From positions 62,001-126,000 of the forward strand of contig PUQB01000437.1 in assembly GCA_003024785.1 (NCBI GenBank): DNA of 64,000 nt, in the 5' to 3' direction. Shown here in pieces: positions 12,736-22,957 of this stretch. Source of the stretch: Selaginella tamariscina. Lineage: Eukaryota; Streptophyta; Lycopodiopsida; Selaginellales; Selaginellaceae. Both the position numbers and the translations under genes were made by a program. The notes beneath the pieces are model-generated. The model was not told the origin of the DNA. It did not search any database and worked only from the letters and a program-made list of their open reading frames with translations. How positions within the stretch are numbered: position 1 is the first letter of the stretch; the number at the start of each line of letters is the position of its first letter.

Positions 12736-15700
12736 CCTCTTGAATACTTTGCAAATCACTTGTTTGCTCCCTTTCACATTTATCTTGACACTATCTCGTT
12801 GCCTATCCCTTCATCATTTAATTGTACATCATCCTTACAAGATTCAGATATTGCATGGCTGAAGAAATTGATTTCGGAACTGAAGCCAATAAAAATGATG
12901 ATGAAAAAACTGAAGTGGCCCCATGGTAACGATGTTTTGAGCTGCATTATTATCCATTTCCTGCATGAACTCTGTCATTCTGACATGTGGCACAAGAAAT
13001 TTCGCCAAACCCCTCTCTTACCTCATGCAATGCTGAAAATCCATGTTCTCAATGTTTCATTACATCTGCAAAATGATAATTAGCTGACCTTAAAATTATC
13101 AAGGTATATTATTTACCTTGTTAATGTGTGACCCATGTTTGAACTAAAAGCTTCATTAATCCTTGAGAATTTATTTTCTGTACAAATATAAACGAAATAT
13201 ACAAAAATGCCTTATGTTACACTCATTTACAACTATTCGTCACTCTAAGAACTCATTAACAATTCTTCTTCGCTATTACCTTCTGAGTGAGGCGAAGAAG
13301 GTCTAAGCCGCTTGTGAGATGGTTCAAGATCTTCCATCTTCTGTTGATGTTTCCATGGGTAATGGAGTGTGAATGTTCTGTACTCCTCGAGATAACTTCC
13401 GGTCTAATATCTGATTGAAGTTCGTCCTCAGACTCCGACATTGAACCAGATTCTCTTCAGAGCTATCGCACTTATCTGGAGGGAACTTTCTCAAATACTC
13501 CTTATGGGTTTTGGGGTAGTCAGTTGAGAACCTCTCTATCCACTTGTTCAGGTCCTCAACCATGGTCTTATCCTTTTCAACGGCAAACACACATGTATCC
13601 GAAGGTAACACTCCTTCAAGACGGACCCCCTAGTGCAGTAGTCAAAAACCCACGCATCACTGTGAGGACCCCTGATCAAGTTGACGATGCTCCGTGCCGC
13701 TTGACTTGTAATGTTTGGATAACGTACATTGCCGAATACGTCACTCTCACTATCGGTGTATCGGATGGAGGTTCAGGGCCGTTGGAGTGCAAACAGATGC
13801 CTGGCCAGTCATTTGGAAGTTTGAAATTGTTTGGCGCATTCCTAACAACCAAGTGAACAACCGAATCAATGCACTTCGGATCAGCATCATTCATATAAAA
13901 TCCTGTCCAACGATGTTTATTCCTCTTGGCAAAGGCGAAGGCAAAGGTATCGGTGACATGAGCAAGAATCAAGAAATAAATACCTGAAAAAGTAGATATC
14001 AGTCAAGAGTGCAAGTATGAATTCAATAATAAATACCTTCTTTGTACATGCTTGCACGGCTAAGTTTCTCCACCAAATCCTCTAGTGTCCTGTCTGTCGA
14101 AGGATTTTTTGACACCCGCCGATCCATCACGAACAATTGAAACGGTTTCCTACAAGCAGTGATGTTACCCCATAAAGTCTCCGAATCCAACAACAAACAT
14201 CTGTAGGGCTTGTCGTGATTCGTAGCATCCTCCTTTATAAGGTTCAACTCGGTTCTCCGCTGCTGAAGGACTGCCATAAGAGAAGGCGTCATCCAATGTT
14301 CTCCTTTTTGGCGTTGGCGTGCAATAGATTCTTGCCCAGATCTTCCGATTGATTCACCCATTCGACAAGCATATCATCGTTTGTCACATGCAAATATTTC
14401 TGACCTCTTCGTATGTTGAAGCCGAGGTCCAACCCAGTTTGTGGCAGTGTATTCCCAACCACTCCTTGAAGTGCCTGACCGTCTTCAACTCCATTGCCTT
14501 GAGATGAAAAGGAGAGGTGGGGCTGCTGTTGTTAATTGTAATTTGCCATCAATCACCAAATCAGCCAAGACTTCCATCTCCTCCATCGTTGTTCCATTTA
14601 AAGGCTTCAACCATGTGAGCTTGAAATCGTTGTCTACATCCTTTATAGATTGAACAGACTTAGCCTTCGGCGTCTTACTGGGTTTCTTTGCAGACTTCTC
14701 TGAGGGCTCCCTTCACTTGTCTGCTTCTTCTTCAGTGTTCCTTTTGAAAGGATTCCATAATCCCCAACCATTTGGCAAAGATCCTATCCTCGGGACAAGA
14801 AATCAACATCATCAAAAAGGATGTTTCCTTCCCGCCCACCTGGGCAAAATCAACTGCTTACAATTTCTTCAACTCTCTGAAAAAAAGACAGATTAATATA
14901 CCGGCGAGATAAATCCCGCCCAAACAATTTGCTTACCCGGTAGTCCGCAGATTGTGTATTCCCTGCGGTAGCTCTTTGTGGTCGCTGAAGAGATTCCCAC
15001 ACGGCTCGCGTGTGTTTGAACTTCTCCCATATTTTGCTGTTGTAGTGGTTGGTGTCTGCGTCCCATTCCGCCGATAACTTATGGTACTGCTCGATTGTGA
15101 GATTCGGCTTCGCTAAAAACGCCGATCTTTTCGTCAGCTTCTCACGGGTATGCTCGGAAAGTTTTGTTGCCATCGTTCCTTTGTTGTGTTCGTCGAGAAG
15201 TCGTTGGGCTGCCGTTATTGTGTGCTGGCCACTAATGATGTAGTACTTGACTGATTTTCTATTCTCCGTCTGAACCTTCCTCATTTGTTCCGGTGTTGTG
15301 ATCCACACTTTGTCAGCGCCTTTGTTTCTCTCGTAGTATGGCACAAAACAGCATTATGTGGAACGGTGTAAGAATTGTCGTCCTTCATCTTCTCCATGAG
15401 CTCAGCTACACGTTCCTGGTTGAGTGGCCTGTAATTGAAGTTTGGGTTGACGCTGCAATACTTAACCCTCATCCAACATCATTTCCTTGTGGCTTATTGC
15501 AGCATGGGATGCCACAGGTGCAGCTGACAAAACGACTGATGATTTTTTCTACGATCCGAATCAACATGTGTGATCCCCGATTGATGCTGTTCTAATGTTC
15601 TCGGCACACTCTTCCAGCTCCCGAAATTTTCTAAGCAAATTGAACGTGATCTGTAAAGAACCTGAGACCAAGCCACCCTCTCAATCTCCCTTATGATGTC

Positions 15701-16363
15701 GCTGTGTTCTTCTTCAATGTGAAGAGGGACGATTGCTCCACTTGTGGATTTTCTGTATTGTGAAGCAATCTCTCTGAAATACACCTACTCGATGAGTCTG
15801 AAGATCTTCGAAGTAGACATCCAGTTGGATCCCCTCCATAGATGGGCTTTCGTTGAGTTGAAGAAGAACTCCACGGTCAACATCATTAGTGAACACGTGA
15901 ACGTCATTATCCACAAGTCGACAAACCACCCGAAATTAATGTTGTAACTGGCGACCTCTGGATCCGAGAACGTGACATTGGATGGAACAAGGCATATGTG
16001 TCGAGCATCGTTCAATCTGGGTTCACAGCATGCTTTCGGATGCTTGACTAGCACACCCACTTTCCATTGTTTTGCTTGTCCATGCGATGTGACAGGTTAG
16101 TTTGACAGCCATGTTTTGTTCCAATGCGCTTCCGTTTAGTTTGAAATATGGCCAAGTTGATTCCAGAATTCCCCTGCCCATCTCTTTCCTTCTCTCGTCT
16201 TCAATGTCACCTCAATTCCACATCTGAATACAAAAATGATTAGTTCTTTAAAGCACATATCCAAGTATATAACAGATTTTGTTTTAATTCTTACCCAGAA
16301 TTTGACATGACGACTCCATACTAATGACTCGATCTCCTTGTTAATTAAATCGTCCTTCTGCAA
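12736..16363 (-). pseudogene. ParB-like / methyltransferase-like gene, copy B
   Basis: Order from N- to C-terminus: exon 16360-16293 (NKEIESLVWSRHVKFW); an unknown N-terminal domain 16060-15500 (ARHICLVPSNVTFS, EGIQLDVYFEDL, VPLHIEEEHSDIIREIERV); a ParB-like domain 15470-15190 with LNQERVAELMEKMKDD followed by KYYIISGQHTITAAQRLL, the pattern of ParB/sulfiredoxin-fold domains (helix, strand, G-x-H/R-R motif, AA helix); a long helical stretch to 14850; a linker 14650-14360; a conserved part 14361-14023; ILAHVTDTFAFAFAKRNKH (13972-13915); and a C-terminal part 13690-13256 with VFDYCTRGSVLK, DTCVFAVEKDKTMVEDL and an acidic Ser-rich tail. VFDY-x-G-SVLK plus FAVEKD resembles motif I of class I methyltransferases. 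The stop is at 13256. Several frame changes are present. The 5' end is not defined, because the first exon I can place begins at an intron acceptor. ParB-methyltransferase fusions are known from phages and plasmids; finding one in a plant locus is unusual. 12736-13255 is a non-coding flank. Confidence 0.55.
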
Positions 16364-16459
16364 AATAATACACTATGAATACAAATCATATAAAAGCACA
16401 CACACTTGTATAAACCCGAATATACAAAAATAATACACAGAGAGAAGTGACGGAATTAA

Positions 16460-16542
16460 CTGTCCAAAGCTCACATTTGTGCTAGTGCAAAAGAAAGATA
16501 ACATTTCGTTTTAGAACCACCACAAATGTGAGCTCTGGACAG
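16460..16542. repeat. Hairpin (inverted repeat), copy B
   Basis: 22-bp arms with one mismatch: CTGTCCAAAGCTCACATTTG from 16460 against its complement ending at 16542, with a 39-nt loop. It is the equivalent of the hairpin at 11307-11381. Confidence 0.85.
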
Positions 16543-16656
16543 TTTTACATAGATTCCTAGCTTTTACTCGAAATATTATGATAAGATGATAAAAGTAAAT
16601 AAAATGAGATATGCAACTTATATATACTAATACACATATATATTCACATGGAAGGT

Positions 16657-17815
16657 GCGGCGGGATTAATCTCGCCACCCCTTCAATGCCTCCTGAAAGA
16701 GTGGGCGGGATTAATCTCGCCACCTTTCTGGAGGCCTTGAACGGGAGTGCGGAATTAATCTTGCCACCCTTCTCGGTCTCAGAGAGAACTGGCAGGATTT
16801 ATTTGGCACACCCCTTCAGTGACTCCAGAAAGGAGGCGGGATTAATCTCGCCCACCATGTAAGGGATGGTTAAATGAATTCGCCACCCTTCCAGTCCTCC
16901 ATTGGTATGTTGTAAACCTTCTACGTCTCAGACAGAAACGTTTGGGATTGGTCCGACTCACCAATGGAGAAAAAGGAAGGGTGGCGGGATTCATTCCTCC
17001 AACAGGCATTGAAGGCTCGGCGGGATTAATCCCGCCGGACGGCAATGCCCTGTGCAGAATCCGGCGGGATTAATCCCGCCGCCTAGGCCCTTTAGACAGG
17101 CCTTTGGCGGCGGGATAAATCCCACTCGATTCCGGGCAGGGCATGCGTACGCGGCGGGATTAATCCCGCCGCCTAGGCCCAGCACACAACCATGGGCGGC
17201 GGGATTAATCCCGTCGGACACCAATGCCCTATGCGGAATCCGGCGGGATTAATTCCGCCGCCTAGGCCCAGCACGTAGCCATGGGCGGCGGGATTAATCT
17301 CGTCGGACGCCAATGCCCTGTGCGGAATCCGGCGGGATTAATCCCGCCGCCTAGGCCCTTTAAATAGGCCTTTGGCAGCGAGATAAATCCCGCCCGATTT
17401 CGGGCAGGGCATGCGTATGCGGCGGGATTAATCATGTCGCCTAGGCCCAGCACACAGCCATGGGCGGCGGGATTAATCCCACCAGACGCCAATGCCTTGC
17501 TCGGAATTCGGTGGAATTAATCCCGCCACCTAGACCCTTCGGATAGGCCATTGGCAGCGAGATAAATCCCGTCGGATTCCACGCAGGGCATGTGTAGTCA
17601 GCGGGATTAATCCCGCCGCCTAGGCCCAGCACGCAGGCCATGGCCGGCGGGATTAATCCTGCCGCTTATGAGTTTAACCGAATAACTTGCTTGAAATGGC
17701 GGCGGGATTAATCTCGCCGCTCATAAGGCTAACCGAATAGCCTACCTGAAGGGCGGCGGGATTAATCCCGCCGCCGAGGGTCTAACCATATAGTGGCAGA
17801 ATTAATCCCGCCGCT
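16657..17815. repeat. Array of about 25 palindromes GGCGGGATTAATCCCGCC
   Basis: About 25 copies of an 18-bp perfect or near-perfect palindrome, spaced roughly 25-75 bp apart, fill 1.16 kb. The best copies include 17019-17036 and those near 17062, 17152 and 17757. Copies before 16980 are degenerate (GGCGGGATTAATCTCGCC). Between 17040 and 17520 the spacers form a higher-order unit: CAATGCCCTGTGCGGAATCC recurs near 17044, 17222, 17311 and 17491, and CCTAGGCCCAGCACACA-type spacers alternate with GGGCAGGGCATGCGTA. Because of the palindrome both strands stay open and encode the same GGINPA/AGLIPP peptide, so these open frames are a by-product and not evidence for genes. Confidence 0.92.
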
Positions 17816-17949
17816 ACACACATATATATATATCTATATGTATATGTGTGTGTAGGAGAGTGCGTGTGTGTGCCAGAGAGAGACAAATTAGATAAAATTA
17901 TACAGATACTAGTACACATAATATATGTATGTATATATGTACATAGGTG

Positions 17950-18018
<69 letters not shown>

Positions 18019-18181
18019 ATATCGTGTGTATGCGTGTGTGAAACAAATAAAATCATACATATAAACACACACACACACACATATATATATATACAGGAGT
18101 GTGCGTGTGTGTGCGAGAGATACAATTAACAAATCAATAAAATTATACAGATACACACACACACACATATATATATGTATA

Positions 18182-18236
<55 letters not shown>

Positions 18237-18336
18237 AGGAGTGTACGTGTGCGTGCGAGAGATAGATAAATAAATAGAATTATACAGATACTAGTACACA
18301 TAATATATGTATGTATATTATATATATATATATAGG

Positions 18337-18383
<47 letters not shown>

Positions 18384-18680
18384 CGTGAGTATGCGTGTGT
18401 GAGCGAAACAAAATAAAATCATATAGATAAACAGGAGTGTGCGTGCGTGTGCAAGAGATAAAATTAATAAATTAATAAAATTATACAGATACACAAACAC
18501 AAACACACACAGATATATATATATATATCTGTGTGTGTATATATATACGAGTGTGTGTGTGTGCGAGAGAAAGAGATCTAAATTATATTATTAAGATACA
18601 CACACATATAAATATATATGTGAATAAAAATAAATAAATAAACTTAGAAGTGTGCATGTGAGAGAGAGAGAGATCTCACC
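17816..18680. repeat. Dinucleotide microsatellite block (TA)n, (TG)n, (GA)n
   Basis: Alternating ATATAT, TGTGTG and GAGAGA runs with a roughly 200-270 bp higher-order repeat: the word GAGATA-AAATTA-ACAAATTAATAAAATTATACAGATAC recurs near 17880, 18118, 18258 and 18455. No gene. Confidence 0.9.
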
Positions 18681-18727
18681 TGTGTGTGTGTGAGAGAGAG
18701 ATCTGATCTCACAGCCGTAAGATTATA

Positions 18728-18845
18728 CCTAAACCCTAAAAGGAATAGAATATATATTAACCCTAAACGAATATTCCTTCTAAGAATATACTTAAACCCT
18801 AAAAAGAATAAATATAGATTCGCCCTAAACGAATATTCTTTCATT
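18728..18845. repeat. 63-bp tandem duplication containing AAACCCTAAA
   Basis: Two copies with a period of 63 bp; AAACCCTAAA starts at 18731 and again at 18794. Each also contains CCCTAAACGAATATTC. Confidence 0.8.
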
Positions 18846-19030
18846 ATATTATCTGTGTGTGGGTGTATCCAACTACACCTTAAGAATAAAAATCATGCAG
18901 GGGTTTAACATGTGTGTGTCCATGAAAGTGTTAAAGTTTCACGTGCAGCGATACATATATACATACATAGTATTATACACATAGACATACATACATATTA
19001 GTACATATTAAATTAGAGAGACAAAGTATA

Positions 19031-19520
19031 TATTATGGATCATGCATGGTGTGTATGTATGGAGAAGAGAGAGAGTGTTAACAAATTAAATTCATACACA
19101 TTGCATATATTAGTACACACATATACATACACACATGTATACACACAGACATACATACATATTACATGTGTAAATTCAATGTGTTACATAGGGTTTAGGG
19201 TTTAGGGTTTAGGGTTAGGATGGATCATGCATGGTGTGTATGCATGAGAGGAGTGAGTGTTAAAAAATTAATTTTGTACGCATTGCATATATTAGTACAC
19301 ATATATCATACACATATTATAACACAGATATACATTATACATATTACATAATATTGTAACATCAGTACATATTATGGATCATGCATGGTGTGTATGTATA
19401 AGAGAAGAGATAGGCTACATATTATGGATCATGATCATGCATGGTGTGTATGTATAAAAGAAGAGACAGGCTACATATTATGGATCATGATCATGCATGG
19501 TGTGTATGTATGAGAGAAGG
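19031..19520. repeat. Five dispersed copies of ATGGATCATGCATGGTGTGT
   Basis: ATGGATCATGCATGGTGTGTA, allowing small changes, occurs near 19035, 19220, 19374, 19420 and 19480, followed by TGTATGAGAGAAGAG-like sequence. The last two carry an extra GATCAT. No gene. Confidence 0.8.
19191..19218 (+). repeat. Interstitial telomeric repeat (TTTAGGG)n
   Basis: GGGTTTAGGG units, about four copies of the plant telomere heptamer, inside the ATGGATCATGC repeats. Confidence 0.9.
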
Positions 19521-20466
19521 AATGACAATTTTGAAGTACTTGGTTTTACGTAATGCAAGGGGGGTAATGAAATTATGTGAACTTTTGCATAGAATATGTT
19601 GGTTTTTAATTAATTTTCTTTAAGTCTTGGAGTTGGACGTTAACAAGGACATTGATATTTTCAAAGGCGAGGAGTGTGTCATAGTTTTTACTATGACTCT
19701 TCTTTACTTTAGATATTGATTGTTGTTACCTACTGAATTATGTTGACAAGCTCTATATGTAGTAAACAAGCCCGCTTAGTGCACTTGGGTATCTAGTGAT
19801 GGTTCGGCCGAGTGTCATTAAGTATTTGTAGAAAACTCTAGGCGAAGCTAGCACTTCCATCTAGAAAACTCTTACCCTGGTTTTTTGTGTCCTAGTTGGG
19901 TTAATGGTTAATTTCGGTGAGTTTGGCATGTTGAATATGTTTAGAAATACCCCTAGGTTTGACAATATAGGGTTTAGGGGTGATAACTCACCAAGTATAT
20001 TCCTTTGGGAATGAGATTCTGTGCCAGCTCACTTATGTAAACAAGAAAACAGGGGGGCCCTTTATCACATATATTAAGTAGTACATGTAGGAGAGCTTTG
20101 GGTTCATGACTGAGTTCGTTGCTCTTCTGTTGGTGCAAGCTCTAGCTTATGCCGTTTAAGGTACAACCCCTCAACTTCCAAATAGTAGGGGTACGTCCCA
20201 TCTTCGGGGTACCCTAACCCTTAACGTTGGCAAATCCATGCATGAGAGGTCTTGTTGGACTGCACATTCCAAGAGGCAGAGGTAGAGGCTTGTCTCCAGC
20301 CTCCTCCTCCATGTCAACGGCCAAGCAAGGCACGTTCGTGTCCTTGTCCAACTATGGGCGTGGGATCTTGTTTAACAAGTTCACATTACCTAGTTCCTGA
20401 GGGTTCACTAAGGGGTTCTAAAGTTGGCGTTTAGGAGCCACGTTTTGGCACTTGGTGCAATTCTTA
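19521..20466. other. Non-coding stretch before the host repeat
   Basis: No convincing gene on either strand. The text resembles the ~0.85-kb host repeat found around the retrotransposons in style (for example GGGGTA, CTTAGGG words), but I could not align it end to end. Confidence 0.4.
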
Positions 20467-20894
20467 AATCTAAGAGGCTATGACATGATAACCCACATCG
20501 TGGAAAGCAATGTCACATGAAGATGTGACATTGGGCTAGATGTCACATGATACAATGCCTGAGGCACGCTCTTTGGGTTGTGTCATGGGCTTATCGCTAA
20601 GGGGTTGGATACTCAAGCACACATGCATACTTGTGCTCGCACTAGGGTGCTAAGCCTTGGGCATCTACTCAAGGGAAGTTAGGTCTCGTAACTAGGTGTG
20701 CTTTAGCACACTTGGCTAGGGGAGTGTTCTCCTTGGAATCCAGGGGTTGAACAACCTAGGCTTGTTAGCATGAGCACTTTCGTGAGGCACTCGCAAGGTC
20801 TTGTACTTAGGGTTATCCAAACCTAGCCTTAAGGAGTTTTCTTAGTAGAACACGTGTGTCTGCCGACGACGCACACTTGTGTCCTCATTAAGTA
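20467..20894. repeat. Host repeat, unit 1, left part
   Basis: Starts AGGCTATGACATGATAACCC and contains TGACATTGGGCTA, GGGGTTGGATACT and GGGTGCTAAGCCTTGGGCAT. The same order recurs from about 29732 and around 30125-30260. The unit is interrupted by retrotransposon 1 and resumes at 29315. Without the insertion the period between units 1 and 2 is about 0.85 kb. No coding sign. Confidence 0.7.
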
Positions 20895-20899
20895 CTAGC

Positions 20900-21482
20900 T
20901 GTCAAGCCATGATCCAGGAACCAAGAAGAGAGCAGGATTCCAAGAACTAGGAGGCTTGACTCAGGAACAGGACAAACAGGACAGGAACTGGAACCGGATA
21001 GGATCCGGGAGAGATAGGAATAGAATAGGATCCGGGAGCCAGACAAGAAGGCGCAGAACATGATCCATGAACAAGACAGGAACTGGACAGGATCCAAGAA
21101 GAGACAAGGAGAGAACAAGAAGCAAGGAGTAAGACAAGACAAGATTGATCGTAGTAGGACTGGTGTTGATTGTAACTAATTGTACAACAATTAGGTCGGA
21201 GCTTTATGCTCACAACTCCAAGCTAATCTGGTCATGAGTCTAATCTAGTCATGAGTTTAATCTAGTTATGAGCTAAGAATAGTGACCCTTATCCTCTAGG
21301 CATATCTTGTAGCATATCCTATAGGCATATCCTGTAGGAATATCCTATAGGTATATCCTGTAGGAATATCCTGTAGGCATATCATGTAGGCATATCCTGT
21401 AACCCATCCTATATCCTTTATCCTGTATCCGGGAATCCTGCATCCTGTATCCTGTATCCGGAATCCTATTCAGGTTGTGACA
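20900..21482 (-). repeat. 3' LTR of retrotransposon 1
   Basis: 583 bp. On the plus strand it begins TGTCAAGCCATGATCCAGG and ends GGTTGTGACA. It contains GGAACAGGAC-type repeats (R/U5) and many ATCCTGTAGG words (U3). Confidence 0.92.
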
Positions 21483-21964
21483 GCACCTCCTCCTAAGAAT
21501 GAGTTTCCAGAGTCTTAGGACCTGGTTTAGCAGGATAATGCCGATGGAAAGCAGCAACTTTGGAAGAAAGCATGGAGTAAGTTGGAGGTAGGTTCCCAAG
21601 TGCGATCGGTAGGCAAATAACCTTTCCAATCCACCAAGTATTGAAGTTGGCGGCGATGAAGACGAGAATCAAGGATGGCTGCAACTTCATACTCAAGTTC
21701 ACCAGCAATGACCACAGGAGGGGGAGGAGAAGAAGCACGACCAGGAAGAGAAGAAAGATGATACGGCTCCAACAAGGAGGTGTGAAACACAGGATGAAGT
21801 TTTATCGTAGATGGTAACTCGAGTTGGAAAGCTACAGGATTAACCTCCGCCACAATCCTGTAAGGGCCCAATCGTTGAAAATCCAACTTAGAAGAAGGCC
21901 TGTTGGTGTGAATGTGTCGACGAAGAAGCCACATGAGATCACCAATCTTATATGCAGGTGCCAC
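21483..21964 (-). CDS. Integrase C-terminus and chromodomain, retrotransposon 1
   Basis: The frame 21964-21527 runs from [14 protein letters not shown] and [12 protein letters not shown] (the integrase C-terminal beta-barrel region) to [20 protein letters not shown] and RTWEPTSNL, a canonical chromodomain with the aromatic residues of the histone-binding cage. This places the element among the chromoviruses. The frame continues a few residues and ends near the 3' LTR. Confidence 0.88.
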
Positions 21965-21989
21965 TGATGGTGAGCATCAGCATGATGCT

Positions 21990-22860
21990 TGTATCGTTCC
22001 TGTGCCTGCTGAAGATAAATCCGGAGATCATCTTGTACCTGACAAAGATACTGGAGACGATCCTGTACTATAGAAGCGGAAGAAGGAAAGCAGAAGGAGC
22101 AAAGTCAAACGTGGATGGTGGCCTATAAGAGCAAAGAAAGGTGTCTGGCCTATAGATGCGTGAAGGAACGGAGTTGTTGTAAGCAAACTCTGCCATTGGA
22201 AGAAGGTCCAACCAGTTGTCCTATTGGTAACTGATGAAGCAACAAGATATTGTTCCAAGGTCTGAATTGTGCGTTCTGACTGCCCATCAGTTTGTGGATT
22301 GATATCCTGAAGAAAGATCTGCTTTAACATGTAGACTCCAAAGAAGCTCTCGCCAAAACTTGGACATGAATTGTGGACCTCGATCGGAAATAATGCTCTC
22401 AGGAAGACCATGATGTCGGAACACTTCACGGATCACCAACTCAATAGTTGTTTGTCCTGTAGTTGTCTTGTTTGCAGGGTAGGAAATGAGCCTGCTTGGT
22501 GAAATGGTCAACCACCACAAGAACTACATCGAATCCATGAGAAGGAGGAAGATCTGTGAGGAAATCCATAGAAATAGATCTTCAAGGAGTAGAAGGAACA
22601 GGAAGAGGACGAAGAAGACCAGAGGGTGCATGATGAGGCAAACTTGACCTATTAAAGTGTTATAGCTCCGTACAAACCTTTCCACAAAACTTCGCAACCC
22701 AGGCCACCAATAGTTGTGAGTCACCAACTCCACGATCTTCGCCACACCAAAATGTCCTGTAGCCGGGGTATCATGACAATCCTGTACCACACGAGTCCTG
22801 GAAATACCAACAGGAACGTACAGGAGACCTTCCCGGTACAAGAGTCCATCTATATGGCGA
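21990..22860 (-). CDS. Integrase zinc-binding and catalytic core, retrotransposon 1
   Basis: The N-terminal part (22841-22660) has [20 protein letters not shown] and [20 protein letters not shown], the HHCC-type integrase zinc-binding region. The catalytic core follows with the strand containing MDS-FLLLMD (second frame), [15 protein letters not shown] (second Asp) and [19 protein letters not shown] (Glu region). The core is spread over at least three frames. Confidence 0.8.
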
Positions 22861-22957
22861 ACAACTTGTAGTCGAAACAGGAACTAGAGGAAGAGGAACT
22901 TGCAATGTCAGGATGAATGTGTGGAAACACATTCTTTGCCAAGTCGTCTGTAGCCAA

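Noticed and set aside
16842-17641. Open frames of 65-80 codons on both strands with GGINPA/AGLIPP repeats
   Set aside because: They follow from the palindrome: the same words are open on both strands. No start context, no homologous domain.
16657-17815. CRISPR-like array
   Set aside because: Repeats are short palindromes with variable, themselves repetitive spacers, in a plant-type genome; no cas genes.
17780-18170. Open frames made of His/Thr or Val/Cys repeats
   Set aside because: Translations of (TG)n, (CA)n and (TA)n microsatellites.
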